From NCBI GenBank assembly GCA_016125185.1, contig WGMG01000006.1, positions 496,001-560,000 on the forward strand: a stretch of DNA of 64,000 nucleotides. The letters run 5' to 3'. This document shows, piece after piece, positions 40,596 through 53,351 of the stretch. The position numbers were made by a program, and so were the translations under genes. This DNA is from Armatimonadota bacterium (GTDB lineage Bacteria; Armatimonadota; Fimbriimonadia; Fimbriimonadales; Fimbriimonadaceae). Below the pieces are notes generated by a model, which was not told the DNA's origin, ran no database searches, and saw only the letters and a program-made list of their open reading frames with translations. The stretch's first letter is position 1, and each line of letters opens with the position of its first letter.

Positions 40596-41870
40596 ATGTC
40601 TCGCGCAACCAAGTTCGCTCTTCCTCTCTTCCTGCTTGCCGCTTTGCCCGTCTGTGCGTCAGCGCAGGATGCCGACCTCACTGCGAAGATCAAGGCGATT
40701 CCTCGCGTGATCAGCGTTCAATCCAGCGGGGCGAACTACGAGATCATGTTCGACCAGCCGTTGGACCACACGAACCCCAGCGGAGCCCACTTCCAACAGC
40801 GAATCTTTCTGCGTAATGCGGGGCCAGACAAGCCGGTGCTCCTCGGTACTGAAGGCTATTCGGCTCGCGGCGTGTACGGTGGCGAACTCAAGACCATCCT
40901 GAACGATCCCAACCAACTGACGGTCGAACATCGGTTCTTCGGTAAGTCGATGCCCTCGCCGGTGGAGTGGAAGTACCTGACGATCAAGAATGCCGCCGAC
41001 GACATGCACGACATCGTGACCGCCTTTAAGAACCTGTACAAAGGGAAGTGGGTGGCCAGCGGCGCCAGCAAGGGTGGTCAAACCGCGCTGTTCTTCAAGG
41101 CTTACTATCCGAACGATGTCGATGTAACAGTGGCCTACGTCGCGCCGATCAACCTCGCGCAGGAGGACCCGCGCATCTATCAATGGCTGAATTCAGTGGG
41201 CGACGAAGGCACTCGGCAGAAGATCAAAGACTTGCAGATTGCGCTGTTGAAGAGGGAAGACGAGGTGCTTCCGCTTCTGAATGCCGACCCCAAGGACTAT
41301 GCGATGGGTGTAAACAAGGCGTACGAGTACGGCGTGCTGGAGTTTCCGTTTGCGCTGTGGCAGTACGGCACCAAGCCGGAAGGGCTGCCCGAGCCGGACG
41401 CTCCTGCCGCGGAGCTTGCCAAAGCCTATCGGCAGGTCAATTCGATGTTCTACTACTCGGATGCGGGCATCAAAACTTTCCAGGCGTTCTACTATCAGGC
41501 GTTCACCGAGATCGGCTACTACAACTACGACATCACCGATTTTCGGCCTTATCTAAAGCACAATCCGAACCCAACCAACCTTGATCTTTGCCCGCCGGGA
41601 ACCAAGGATTCGATCGTGTACAACCCGGCGACGCTCTCCTTCGTGTACCACTTCCTGCAATACGAAGCGAACAACGTCATCTATGTGTACGGCGAAACCG
41701 ACACGTGGTCGGCGACCCAAATGGAGCTGATCGGACGGACGAACGAGGTGAAGATTTTGGTGAAGGGCGCGTATCACAATGCCAGCATCCGGCTTGCTTC
41801 GCCGTTGCAGAAGAGCCAGGTGTTAGCCGCAATGGAAGACTGGCTGGGGATGCAGCTGACGAAGGTCTGA
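40596..41870 (+). CDS. S37-family (PS-10-like) exported aminopeptidase
   Basis: The 424-residue protein has a signal peptide (MSRATKFALPLFLLAALPVCASAQ) and the alpha/beta hydrolase layout of peptidase family S37, the Streptomyces tripeptidyl aminopeptidase group. Seen: FDQPLDHTNPSGAHFQQRIFLRN, the nucleophile Ser158 in ASGASKGG, Asp369 in YGETDTWSA and His394 in GAYHNASI, with the long helical insertion between. It probably releases short peptides outside the inner membrane. It is isolated within the xylan locus. Its TGA abuts the convergent GH115 stop with no spacer. Confidence 0.85.
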   Translation: MSRATKFALPLFLLAALPVCASAQDADLTAKIKAIPRVISVQSSGANYEIMFDQPLDHTNPSGAHFQQRIFLRNAGPDKPVLLGTEGYSARGVYGGELKTILNDPNQLTVEHRFFGKSMPSPVEWKYLTIKNAADDMHDIVTAFKNLYKGKWVASGASKGGQTALFFKAYYPNDVDVTVAYVAPINLAQEDPRIYQWLNSVGDEGTRQKIKDLQIALLKREDEVLPLLNADPKDYAMGVNKAYEYGVLEFPFALWQYGTKPEGLPEPDAPAAELAKAYRQVNSMFYYSDAGIKTFQAFYYQAFTEIGYYNYDITDFRPYLKHNPNPTNLDLCPPGTKDSIVYNPATLSFVYHFLQYEANNVIYVYGETDTWSATQMELIGRTNEVKILVKGAYHNASIRLASPLQKSQVLAAMEDWLGMQLTKV

Positions 41871-44711
41871 TTATGAGCCGCTCGCCCGAATGAACGTACT
41901 CTCCGGTGGACCGAAGTAGCTCGGCTTCAGTCCGCCGGTGTCCACGACGATCTTTTGCAAAACCACGCCAGGGTCGACGCCCCAAAACCGAATCTTGTGC
42001 CTCCCTGGCTTTACCAAGGCGAAAGGAATCGTCTTGATGATGGCGTTCTGCGCCACCGACGCTTCCCAACTCGGCGTGAAATACACGTACTTCTCGTGCA
42101 TGTTCACCTCGACCGGCTCGCCGTCGTCGAGTGAGACGGCGAACCGCAGGCCCGAACCCGGCTTCAACAGTTGCGTAGGTGACAAGATGGTTTGAATCTG
42201 GATCGGTCCGCTTGAGAACAGATAAATTGGGTATTCCAAAAAGACTTGATCCTTCGTCGGTATCAGCGGCGCGGCGGTTGTAGGAACCAAAGCGACGCCC
42301 GAGTCGGTTCGGCTCAAGCCGGGAAGCTCGGCAAAGCGCACCTTTCCGTTGTCGGAATGGCCTTTGAAATGGTTGGCCTCGATGGACACATAACCGTCTC
42401 CCTCGACAAAGCCATCGACGACCGTATTGGGATAGGCGAGCAATGGTCGCACAGGCACGGAAAGTTGGAAAGACGAACCGTCCGAACCCATGATCGTAAT
42501 CGACCCGGAGGTGGCGGTTTTAGGAACCCGGATCCAGTTGGCGGAGACATAAATCCGCTTGTCGTGGCTTAATTCACCCTCGGATGAACTCAAGCTTAGC
42601 CAAGGATTAGCGGTGGCGGTGAACGTCAGCTTGCCCAACCCCTTATTGAATAGGTCGAAATAAACATCTCCCGACGAATAGGCGCTGAGGAGTGGCAGGA
42701 CGCCTTCCGCGCCGCCTTCAGGAGCCATACCCATCGCGGGCCGATCCTTTGGAGTGACCCGTTCAACCGCAGGCGGGGTGTCTTTGTCCGGTTGTTGCCA
42801 ACTGGTGTATCCGATGTGCGTCTGGTCCATCATGTGGTCCCATTTCCCATCGTGGATCGTGTGATATTGCCGCTGGAGGTCGCGATCTTTCTGGAACAAA
42901 CCACCGACGATATTGGCGGCAATATTCGCCGAAACCCGCCCCTGCTTCGCCCAAAGGTGGTTCAGACCGGCCGCGTAATAAAGCAGATTGAGGTTGGCGC
43001 TCGCCTCGACCGGATAGCCGACCAACTGGAAGTACGCGTCGCGATACTCCTGGGGAAGAAGGTTCTGAACGGCCTGCGACTGCTTGGCCAGGCTCTCCCA
43101 ATCGTCTGCCACCCGCTCCGCCTCGCGGTAGTTCTCCAGGCTGTAAGTTGAAGGGGATAGAAGCTCCGGCTTGCGCCGACCGTTGAACTTCGTGTACTTC
43201 TCGATCAGGTCGGCGATCGAAGGCGAATGCTCGTCGCCAAACTCTCGTCGAACCCAGTTCTCGGCATATTTCCCCAGGGTCGCCGCCGTCCAGCGGTCGG
43301 GGTCCCAGCCCATGCGAATGAAGAACTCGGTCGGGAATTCGTTCGGCTTGATGTCACCGACGTTGGCGATCCATATTCGATCTGCCTTCCATTCGTACGC
43401 CATGTGCATCTGCTCCCAGATTCGCGGCAGGGGACTGGTATCCACCCATTTGTAGTTGCGAGGCCCACCCACATAGTCGAAGTGGTAATACACCCCCGCC
43501 CCGCCGGAGCGCTTTCGCTCCTCGGGCGTTGGTAACCGTCGAATGTTGCCCCAGTTGTCGTCGGCCCAAAGCAGGGTGACGTCGTCCGGCACCCGCATGC
43601 CCTTGTCGTAGTAGTTCTGGACCTCCTTGTACAGGCACCAAAGCTGAGGAACCTTGGTGACGTCCGGGTTCACTTCCTTGGCCAGGATTCGACGCTGGGC
43701 GGCCACGATCTTCTCCAGCAAGCCGATGTTTTCGTCCTCCGACATCGGCGTGTCGATCTTGCCGCGCATGGCGATGGTCGTGATGCTCTCGTACGGCTTG
43801 TTGCGCCGCACGCCATCGGCCCAAAACTTCTCAAGTTCGTCCGGGTTCTTGAGGTAGTTCCACTGGTCGGCGGTGTAGCCAAGTCGGTTCCATTCCTTGT
43901 CGGCCCGCATCATCGGCTCCACGTGCGAGGTGCCCATCACGATGCCGTATTCGTCGGCCATCTTGGGGTTCAGTGGGTCGTCTTCGTTGAAGCAGTTGTT
44001 CCACATGGCAGGCCAAAGATAGTTGGCTCGCAGGCGCAAAAGAAGCTCGAATACGTGGACGTAGAACTCGTGTTTATAGTTGCCAAAGTTCTTGTAGACC
44101 CAGTTGCTGAGGCACGGCGCTTCGTCGTTGATGAAAATGCCGCGATACTTCACTTTCGGCGATTTCTGCACGTATCGACCGGGAGTGACGGCTAGTCGGG
44201 CATGCTTTTTGACCGGCACATCGGCCCACCAGTACCACGGGGAAACTCCGGCTTGCTCGGATAGCTCGTAGGCTCCATAGATGGTGCCCCGCTTGTCGCT
44301 CCCGGCGATGACGACCGCCTTTTCGACGCCCCTCATCGGGTGCTCGACGGTTTGAACCACGAACGACTCCCACGTGCCCTTCACCCCGTGAACATCGAGC
44401 TTGTGGTCTCGAACCAATTTGTCGACGAGCGGACACTTGCCGATGGTTCCCAGGATGATCGCGACCTTGCCACTTCCGTTGATCCTCGGTCTGTGGCCGG
44501 TCACGCGCTCGATGTCGTCGCGCAGATCTCCCGCAACCCGCTTAACGCCCGCCCAGTCTTCGTCCGCGACCAGGATCGGCACTGCGCCGACTGGACCCGC
44601 GATCTCGATTCCACCGGTCTCTCGCACGAAGGTTGGCGTCATGAACTGCACTTCTTCGCCAAAGGCGGCGGCCACGCAAGCAATGGGTAGGAGGAGCAGA
44701 AGAATTTTCAT
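41871..44711 (-). CDS. GH115 xylan alpha-1,2-glucuronidase
   Basis: The 946-residue protein has a signal peptide (MKILLLLLPIACVAAAFG) and the GH115 plan. An N-terminal domain carries VVIAGSDKRGTIYGAYELSEQAGVSPWYWWADVP. A barrel has YRGIFINDEAPCLSNWV, NYLWPAMWNNCFNEDDPLNPKMADEYGIVMGTSHVEPM and LLWADDNWGNIRRLPTPEE. A helical domain and a C-terminal beta domain follow (IRFWGVDPGVVLQKIVVDTGG). GH115 enzymes strip (methyl)glucuronic acid from xylan chains, including internal units. Its ATG overlaps the TGA of the upstream transporter gene by four bases, tying release of glucuronate to its uptake. Confidence 0.92.
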   Translation of the reverse strand: MKILLLLLPIACVAAAFGEEVQFMTPTFVRETGGIEIAGPVGAVPILVADEDWAGVKRVAGDLRDDIERVTGHRPRINGSGKVAIILGTIGKCPLVDKLVRDHKLDVHGVKGTWESFVVQTVEHPMRGVEKAVVIAGSDKRGTIYGAYELSEQAGVSPWYWWADVPVKKHARLAVTPGRYVQKSPKVKYRGIFINDEAPCLSNWVYKNFGNYKHEFYVHVFELLLRLRANYLWPAMWNNCFNEDDPLNPKMADEYGIVMGTSHVEPMMRADKEWNRLGYTADQWNYLKNPDELEKFWADGVRRNKPYESITTIAMRGKIDTPMSEDENIGLLEKIVAAQRRILAKEVNPDVTKVPQLWCLYKEVQNYYDKGMRVPDDVTLLWADDNWGNIRRLPTPEERKRSGGAGVYYHFDYVGGPRNYKWVDTSPLPRIWEQMHMAYEWKADRIWIANVGDIKPNEFPTEFFIRMGWDPDRWTAATLGKYAENWVRREFGDEHSPSIADLIEKYTKFNGRRKPELLSPSTYSLENYREAERVADDWESLAKQSQAVQNLLPQEYRDAYFQLVGYPVEASANLNLLYYAAGLNHLWAKQGRVSANIAANIVGGLFQKDRDLQRQYHTIHDGKWDHMMDQTHIGYTSWQQPDKDTPPAVERVTPKDRPAMGMAPEGGAEGVLPLLSAYSSGDVYFDLFNKGLGKLTFTATANPWLSLSSSEGELSHDKRIYVSANWIRVPKTATSGSITIMGSDGSSFQLSVPVRPLLAYPNTVVDGFVEGDGYVSIEANHFKGHSDNGKVRFAELPGLSRTDSGVALVPTTAAPLIPTKDQVFLEYPIYLFSSGPIQIQTILSPTQLLKPGSGLRFAVSLDDGEPVEVNMHEKYVYFTPSWEASVAQNAIIKTIPFALVKPGRHKIRFWGVDPGVVLQKIVVDTGGLKPSYFGPPESTFIRASGS

Positions 44712-46342
44712 GGCTTGGGCGGGATCGTGGTGGCGAGTACCTGATCGACGGTTGGGCCCTCGTAATGCGCTGTCTTGGCCCCTTTGGGATCGACGATCGG
44801 GCGCAATTCGCGGTCAAATTTGATCAGTTCGGGCTTAGGCTTGCCGTCTGGACCTGCCCAAACGTACCACTTCGCATCCATCCAACCCACCTTGGCGTTT
44901 GGACCGACGCTCGGTTGGCCATTGGACTTCAATTGGGTCACGCGCTTCTGCAAATAGTCGTCCAGCGAAGCGTAAGGCGGACGGTTGAGAAGGTAGGTCG
45001 TGGCAAAGAACAGTGTCAGCATTGCCACCGCTCCAGCCACGATCGCTGGCAGTGGAACCCGCTTCTTGGGTTGTGTGGGGTCCACGGTCGGCAGGATCAA
45101 GTGAATGCATAGCAGGCCGAAGAAGTAGAGCGTGCCCGCCATGATGAACGGCAAGGTGTATGAACTGGTTTTCTCGACCCATACGCCGATGATCACCTGC
45201 ATGAGCGCCGCACCGACCGCGCCGAACGCGGTCATCACACCGACCGTCGCCGCGACTGCCTTGCGAGGCATCGTATCCGAAGCGAGGGTGAATAGGTTGC
45301 AACTCCATCCTTGGTGGGCACCCGCCGCGATGGCAATGATGGTCAGGGCGACGTAGATCGTTGGGATTCCGGCGATGTCCGGCTTGCCAACCATGAGGCC
45401 GACGAGCATGACCGGCGTCACACACAGGGCGCTCGCCAGCATGGCGACTTTGCGCGAGAAGCCAACCGATTTGCCCGCCTTGATGAGCCTCGATGAAAGC
45501 CAACCGCCTAAGACCGAGCCGATGTCGGCGATGAGATAGACGAAGACCACCGCCCCCGCCATGAACTCTGCGGAGAGCTTGAACTGGTCGACCAGGAACT
45601 TGGGGAGCCAGGCAAGATAGAACCACCAAGGCGCGTCCGAGAAGAATTTGCCCATCGCCACCGCGTACAGCGGGCGCATGCCAAATAGCTCTTGGTACGA
45701 AACCTTCTCGCCCTCCGGCTCGGCGTCGCCCTCGATATGCTCGAGCTCTTGCGGACTGAGCGACGGGTGATCATGAGGCGAGGCGTACAGCTTCGCCCAG
45801 AACAACAGCCAGACCGCGCCGATGCTCCCAAGAATCAGAAAAGCGGCTCGCCAGCCGAACTGCTTGGCCACATAGACGGCCAAAAAGGGAGCCAGAACCG
45901 CGCCAATATTCGTTCCCGAGTTGAACCAGCCGGTGGCCAACGCGCGCTCCTTCTTAGGGAACCACTCGGCCGTGGTTTTGACGGAAGCAGGGAAGTTGGC
46001 GGACTCGCCGACGCCCAGCATAAACCGAGCGGCGATGAAACCCATGAACCCGCCCACCAGCGCATGTGCCGCCGAAGCGATTGTCCAAACAAAGAAGCCC
46101 CAGCCGAGCCCCTTCTTCGTCCCGATGCGGTCGATCAGGCGTCCGACGAACACCATTCCGAAGCCGTACGCCAGCAGGAAGCTAGCGTTGATGAGGGCAA
46201 TATCGACGGGCCCGATCCGCAGTTCGTTGTCAAAGAAGGGAACCAAGAGTGCGAAAAGCTGGCGGTCCAAATAGTTGATGGTCGTCGCCGCGAACAGAAG
46301 TCCGCAAATAGTCCACCGCACCCGCCCTATCGCCTTCACCAT
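44708..46342 (-). CDS. MFS transporter, ACS/hexuronate (ExuT-like) type
   Basis: The 544-residue protein has twelve helices with the anion:cation symporter signature: INYLDRQLFALLVPFFDNEL, GRLIDRIGTKKGLGWGFFVWTIASAAHAL, GVGESANFPASVKTTAEWFPKKERALATGWFNSGTNIGAVLAP. Relatives (ExuT, GudP) import hexuronates with protons, matching the GH115 gene it is coupled to. Oddly, after the last helix near 450 there is an extra tail of about 95 residues (PPYASLDDYLQKRVTQLKSNGQP... PGP-poor, hydrophilic) not usual for the family. It starts 50 bases from operator O1 and is divergent from lacI. Confidence 0.88.
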   Translation of the reverse strand: MVKAIGRVRWTICGLLFAATTINYLDRQLFALLVPFFDNELRIGPVDIALINASFLLAYGFGMVFVGRLIDRIGTKKGLGWGFFVWTIASAAHALVGGFMGFIAARFMLGVGESANFPASVKTTAEWFPKKERALATGWFNSGTNIGAVLAPFLAVYVAKQFGWRAAFLILGSIGAVWLLFWAKLYASPHDHPSLSPQELEHIEGDAEPEGEKVSYQELFGMRPLYAVAMGKFFSDAPWWFYLAWLPKFLVDQFKLSAEFMAGAVVFVYLIADIGSVLGGWLSSRLIKAGKSVGFSRKVAMLASALCVTPVMLVGLMVGKPDIAGIPTIYVALTIIAIAAGAHQGWSCNLFTLASDTMPRKAVAATVGVMTAFGAVGAALMQVIIGVWVEKTSSYTLPFIMAGTLYFFGLLCIHLILPTVDPTQPKKRVPLPAIVAGAVAMLTLFFATTYLLNRPPYASLDDYLQKRVTQLKSNGQPSVGPNAKVGWMDAKWYVWAGPDGKPKPELIKFDRELRPIVDPKGAKTAHYEGPTVDQVLATTIPPKP

Positions 46343-46391
46343 CGAAATCGTCCTGCTCCCACGACGGCGCGGGAACGCTTAAAGCCTATAT

Positions 46392-46407
46392 GATTTACCG
46401 GTAGATT
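46392..46407. promoter_or_regulatory. LacI-type operator O1
   Basis: GATTTA-CCGG-TAGATT, an inverted repeat with a central CpG as preferred by LacI-family repressors. It lies 50 bases upstream of the transporter ATG, where its promoter should be. It has the same 6-4-6 design and left half-site as O2. Confidence 0.65.
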
Positions 46408-46462
46408 CGCAAGCGGCCCGATTTGCCTGACATCGAGCGCCAGCCTGTGATATGATTTCTAT

Positions 46463-46478
46463 GATTTAGCCTTAAATC
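46463..46478. promoter_or_regulatory. LacI-type operator O2
   Basis: GATTTA-GCCT-TAAATC, a perfect 6-bp inverted repeat ending two bases before the lacI ATG and just downstream of TATGAT at 46451-46456. It is well placed for autoregulation of lacI and the following GH52 gene. Confidence 0.65.
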
Positions 46479-46480
46479 TT

Positions 46481-47512
46481 ATGAAAACAACGATGCGACA
46501 GGTGGCCGAGGCGGCCGGAGTCTCTGCGATGGCGGTCTCGTACGTCCTGCACGGCACGGGCAAGAACGTGCGTGTAAGCAAGGAAACCGCCGAGAAAATT
46601 CGCCGGGTTGCGGCGGAGCTTCGCTACCAGCCAAACAACGTGGCCCGCAGTCTGCGAAACCGACAGACGCACATGATCGGCGTCGTTTTTCAGCACTTCA
46701 GCCGCCTCAGCGATGCCAACCCGTACTATCCGCAGTTGCTGAACGGCGTGATGTCGGCCCTGTTTCCGCAGAAGTACACGCTCGCCCTGTGCCCCGAACT
46801 CGCGATGGGCACCGCCGAAGAAGCGATCTTCGATGGTCGTTTTGATGGAATCCTCTGGGCCCGTCCCGACTTCAACGAGGCATCCATCGAGAAGTTCCGC
46901 CACGCCTCGACGCCGCTTGTTCTGATGCACGCTCCCCCCGGAACCGCCGAAGGCGTTCCGACCTTCTGCGCTGACAACGAAGGCGCTTTGCGGCTGGTCA
47001 CCCGCCACCTTCGCGATCTCAAACACGAAAACATCTGCTTCGTGGTGGACGAACTCAGCGAGCCGACCGCCGAGGGTAAGGCGCGCATCTCGGCTTTTCT
47101 GTCGGCGGTCGAAGAAGAAGGAATTTGGGGCGAAGTATTCGTTTGGGACGAGAATCCGCGGACCTTCAAGGAGTATCTGCAGGCCCATCCGAGAATCACG
47201 GCGATGGCGTGCTTCAGCGATACCATCGCGGGAACCGTTCTTCAAACCTGCAAGGTGCTGGACATCCAGGTTCCGTGGGACCTGTCCGTCATAGGTTTTG
47301 ACTCTTCGTCATTTTGCGAGCGCACGCATCCGCGCCTGACCTCCGTGCATCAGCCGGTGGAGTTGATCGCCTTCGAAGCGGTGACGCACCTGCTGTCGAT
47401 GGTCCGCGATCGAGCAAACGGGATCGAACTTGAGCCCGGCGTCCCCACGACCTACAAGTGCGGCCTGGACCTGCGCGACTCGACGACGACCCCCTCAAAG
47501 AAGAGGTTTTGA
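46481..47512 (+). CDS. LacI-family transcriptional regulator of the xylan locus
   Basis: The 343-residue protein has an N-terminal HTH and hinge (TMRQVAEAAGVSAMAVSYVLHGTGKNVRVSKETAEKIRRVAAELRYQPNNVARSLRNRQT) and a periplasmic-binding-protein-like sensor (60-335): IGVVFQHFSR, DGILWARPDF, HLRDLKHENICFVVDE, VIGFDSSSFCERTHPRLTSVHQP. It probably binds a xylo-oligosaccharide or glucuronate signal (inference). It sits between the divergent transporter-GH115 operon and the GH52 gene 28 bases downstream, and two matching 16-bp operators flank its start. DNA-binding residues look intact. Confidence 0.92.
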   Translation: MKTTMRQVAEAAGVSAMAVSYVLHGTGKNVRVSKETAEKIRRVAAELRYQPNNVARSLRNRQTHMIGVVFQHFSRLSDANPYYPQLLNGVMSALFPQKYTLALCPELAMGTAEEAIFDGRFDGILWARPDFNEASIEKFRHASTPLVLMHAPPGTAEGVPTFCADNEGALRLVTRHLRDLKHENICFVVDELSEPTAEGKARISAFLSAVEEEGIWGEVFVWDENPRTFKEYLQAHPRITAMACFSDTIAGTVLQTCKVLDIQVPWDLSVIGFDSSSFCERTHPRLTSVHQPVELIAFEAVTHLLSMVRDRANGIELEPGVPTTYKCGLDLRDSTTTPSKKRF

Positions 47513-47540
47513 CGGGCGATAAGCCCGAACGGTAAGAAGA

Positions 47541-49714
<2,174 letters not shown>

Positions 49715-49718
<4 letters not shown>

Positions 49719-52700
49719 CCCTTTCCCCTTGGTCTCGCCGGAAGGGGAATCTCAAGGCCTGAACTCGAGAACATCCAGTCCGTGAAGAAGAAGCCATCAA
49801 AGATGTCGGGCCAGACAGCTTTCATCGGCGAGTATCCGAGCGGACCCGCGATCTGCTGATTGTGAAACGGCGATGTCGCCGGTAAGGCGTGAAAGTCCAC
49901 GAAGGCGTAAGGGTGCCCCACGTTGTGAAGCCACCCCTCGATGGAGTCGTCGCTGGCGGTATCGAGGGCTTGGTCGCCGAAGAACGGGTTGCCGATCCAG
50001 CCGTGGTGGGCCACGAATGCGATGGTGTACATTCGCTTGCCAAGGGCCTCATGCGCCCAGTCTCCCATATCGCGCAGGTTCTTGTAGCTGAGCGTCGGAA
50101 GCTGGGTATCGATCTGTGACGGATTCCGCATCAGGTGGAAACTCGCGGCCCACACGATGATCTTTCGGTTCTTGTAGGGACCGTTCGCCAACCAAACAAG
50201 ATTCTCGCCCATGCGCCGGTCGCGCGGGTTGTTGGAATCGACACCCGAGGTGTTGCCCTTGATCATCGCTAAAATGGCTGCGTTCCCTAAATAGCGAATC
50301 ATTCTTTCGGTTTTGGTTGCTCCCACCTTGGCTTCGAACGCCACCCCATTCTCCGAGATCAGCTTACTAAGAGATTCGAACGTTTGTTTGGATTCCGAAG
50401 CAGTTCCGCCGTCGGAATTAAGGGCGGTGTAGCCACAAGCTATCGACAGCGCATGGCGAAGATCGGCGGCTAGCGGCATACCTGCATCGCTAAAGAACTT
50501 TGCCACCGATGCTTCAAATCCATTGGAGGCTTGGCCAGAAAATTGCGGATCGGCGCCGGACATCTGCAAAGGATTTTTGGTCTTCCAAGTGGAGGCGGCG
50601 TACTCGAACAACTGCCGAACCGGCGGCGTCTTGCCCCAGATCGGAAAGATTCCTTGGTCGATCGCCTCGGTCCAGCTCCTGCCGTCGGCTAGCGTCTGAT
50701 TCATCTGATCGCAGTCGTACATTCCCGATTCCCAAACCAGCACGTCGAATCCGCACTTTTCGTGCAGGTACCGAATCAGCCGGGCTTTGGCCAAGAACGT
50801 CGCTCCGTCCTGGTGACTCGGCTCGCCTAACTGGACGATCTGGGCGTCGCCGATCGCGTGCCGAATGGATTGGAGATCGGAGAAATCTGTGTCACCAATT
50901 TCAATTGACCGGACCGGGTGCACCGCCTGAGCGACGGTCGCCGGAACCTTCGCAGGCTTGGCCGGTTCGCCAGCTTTCAACCGAATATCGGGCAATACCG
51001 ATGACGCCGACGGAAAGCGCATCGAGTTCTTCTCCCACCATTCCACCCACCACCTCGCATCCTGCGCGCCGAAGTAGTCGATGTGGTTGGGCATGCAGAT
51101 TGCGAAGTACCCGATGTCGTACTTCATCGAATCGCCATAGGCTCGGATTGCGGCGACCAGATAGGGGATAGCGCGAATTCGGTCGGCTCGGTTCAGGGTG
51201 TTGCAAAGTTTCTCCCGCTTCTTGGCATCGAGAAATTCGCCTTTCGAGGCGCTCTCGACAAACAACTTTGCTACCTCCTCGAAGGACATTTCGGCGTCTG
51301 CTTTTTCCGCTACCGAGGTTGATTGGATTGTCACCTCTGGCATGGGAAAGTCTTTCAGCGCCGGGTAGTCCTTAGCGTGCTGGGTCCACCAATCTCGCCA
51401 CCATTGGCGCGTGTGCAAAGCGTCGTACGGAATTCCGGTCAGGGGCGAAAGTCCGAAGTAATCCAACCAGTATTTCCAGCCGTCAGGTCCCAGGATGATG
51501 AGCCGAATAAACTCGGGGATTAGCCGGTCGTCCTTACGGTCGTTGGTGCTAGGTGTCAGGAGGCTGATATGCTCGCCGATGGGTCCGTCTGGGGCGGCGG
51601 CGAGTTTTTGGAATTGGTCGAGAATCGCGTCTTTCGCCCAGTCCGACGATTGGCGAGTGAGGATCATGACTGCCTTGCTGTACTTATCGCTGTCCTTGGG
51701 GTTCGCCAACACGGGAAGAATCTCGTCGCGGACCACCGTCGAGTCCGCGCCAAGCTTGGCGATGAAATCGTAGACCGTCGTCAAAGGTTGATCGCTTTCC
51801 AGAGCCGCCTTCCAGAGCTTTTGGAAGACCTCGTTGCGTGTTTGGAGATCGATAGATTCAGGAATCGAATGTCCGTAGATCGAAGAAAGGAGGGCGTCGG
51901 CTTTGTGCAATGCGTCCTGCGGATTTGACTTCACAAGCGCGTCGAAGAACAACTTCATGACCAATGCGTTGAGGCCGGCTTTGGATAAATCGTTGTGGTC
52001 CCTTGCCCACGCTAACGCCTCGGTAGAGGATACAAAGCAGGTGAGGGATTGCTGGCTGAGCGAAGTCAGAGCCCGTCCCCGGACGCCGAGGTCGGCGTCG
52101 CCAAAGGCGAGTTCGAGGAAGGGAAGCTGGTTTGCGAGCTTCTGCGACTGGATATTGGTGAGAAGAGACTGTTTCGACAAGGGAACAAGTTTCGACCAGC
52201 CGTCACTCAAAGCCTCCGTCGGTGACTTGGTCAGGTTCATCATGAGCTGATTGGAGGCTCGAAGTTGTTCTTGCGTAGGTTCAGGAGCCATCGTCGAGGA
52301 TTCGACCGCCTGGCGGTTTTCGGCGTACCAAGCCTTCCACCAATCCGCGTTAGTATCGCCCTCCCAAGTCACCGAGGTCACCTGCGGAAGCAGACGCGAG
52401 CAGATGCCCCGCGTCACCGTAGGGGGCGCGGTGTCGAGGATGCTTACTAATGGCTCGATAATTCGCGGATCGTGAATGTTTTGATAGTAGAGTTCGAAGT
52501 AGATCATGCTGCGTTGCAGGCGCTCGGGGTGCTCGCAGGTGAATCGAACCATGCCCAGCATCACATCGTTGGTCCAAGGCGACTTCATCGAATAGAGAAC
52601 CCGCAGAGCCTGCTCTTCGTTTTTGCCCTCGTACCAACCGGGCACGAGATTCGCCTTGGCGTATCGTTCAGAAACCCCGACTGTATCCATAAGGTCGTCG

Positions 52701-53311
52701 AAGTCTCGCAAGCTGCTTGGATCGACCTGCCGCTTTGCTTCTTCCGCGCTGAGCCTTTGGTAGATCGTGTCGCGTTGGTCATCGGTCCACATCTTGGGGA
52801 ATTCACGCATACCCATCGAATGGGAATAAAACGAAACCGACCAGTCCAGGTCACGTCCAGATTGCTTGTGCAGTCGGCGATACGCTTCGGCCGCCAATCC
52901 GGTCATCGCTTCCTGGCGAGACTTTCCGGCGTTAGCGCGGCTCCAAGCTTGAGCAGCCCGAAAGTCGTAAGATGATGGATTCGCCATCTCGCGCATTAGC
53001 GTTTCCAGGCAAGTCGAGACCACTTCGCTTTCGCCATCGTGCAGGCCTAAATCCAGGCTGGGCATCAGGCCGAATCGGGAGCTCCGAGAGAAGTACACGA
53101 CCAGTTCGTTCTTTCGCTTCAGACTCATTTTTGGCCAAGCGGCGCGGAGAAGTCGGTCCATCTGGCCATTGCTCAGGTTTCCCGTCTCATTCTCGATCGT
53201 CTGCCAAACTGGCTTGCCTGCGACCAGTTTTTGCACCAAGTCGTTGGAAGCTTGTCCAAACACCGTACAGGCGAGGGGAAGCAAAAGAGTGGTCATCGAG
53301 AGGCGTTGCAT
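49715..53311 (-). CDS. Secreted 1198-aa protein: HEAT-like repeats + erythromycin-esterase-like domain
   Basis: A signal peptide (MQRLSMTTLLLPLACTVFG) leads to about 800 residues of helical, HEAT-like repeats (QALRVLYSMKSPWTNDVMLGMVRFTCEHPERLQRSMIYFELYY, LPFLELAFGDADLGVRGRALTSLSQQSL). The last third resembles the erythromycin esterase superfamily: IVQLGEPSHQDGATFLAKARLIRYLHEKCGFDVLVWESGMYDC, then WAASFHLMRNP and IAFVAHHGWIGNPFF. That superfamily (EreA/B, succinoglycan-linked relatives) uses a Glu/His-based hydrolase site, and the GE.SH motif is present. The substrate here is unknown. It is divergent from blaI/blaR1-like genes with two BlaI boxes in its promoter, so it is probably induced by their signal. 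The start may be 53311 or 53296. Confidence 0.72.
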
Positions 53312-53317
53312 TGGTCT

Positions 53318-53333
53318 GACTACGATTGTAGTC
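53318..53333. promoter_or_regulatory. BlaI/MecI-type operator A
   Basis: GACTAC-GATT-GTAGTC, a perfect 6-bp inverted repeat with the TAC...GTA core of BlaI/MecI boxes. On the minus strand it contains TACAAT, a -10 candidate for the esterase-like gene whose ATG is 6 bases away. Confidence 0.75.
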
Positions 53334-53351
53334 TCACTTTCGCAAATTTTG

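Noticed and set aside
46472-47245. Minus-strand 257-residue frame over lacI
   Set aside because: Antisense of a clear LacI-family regulator.
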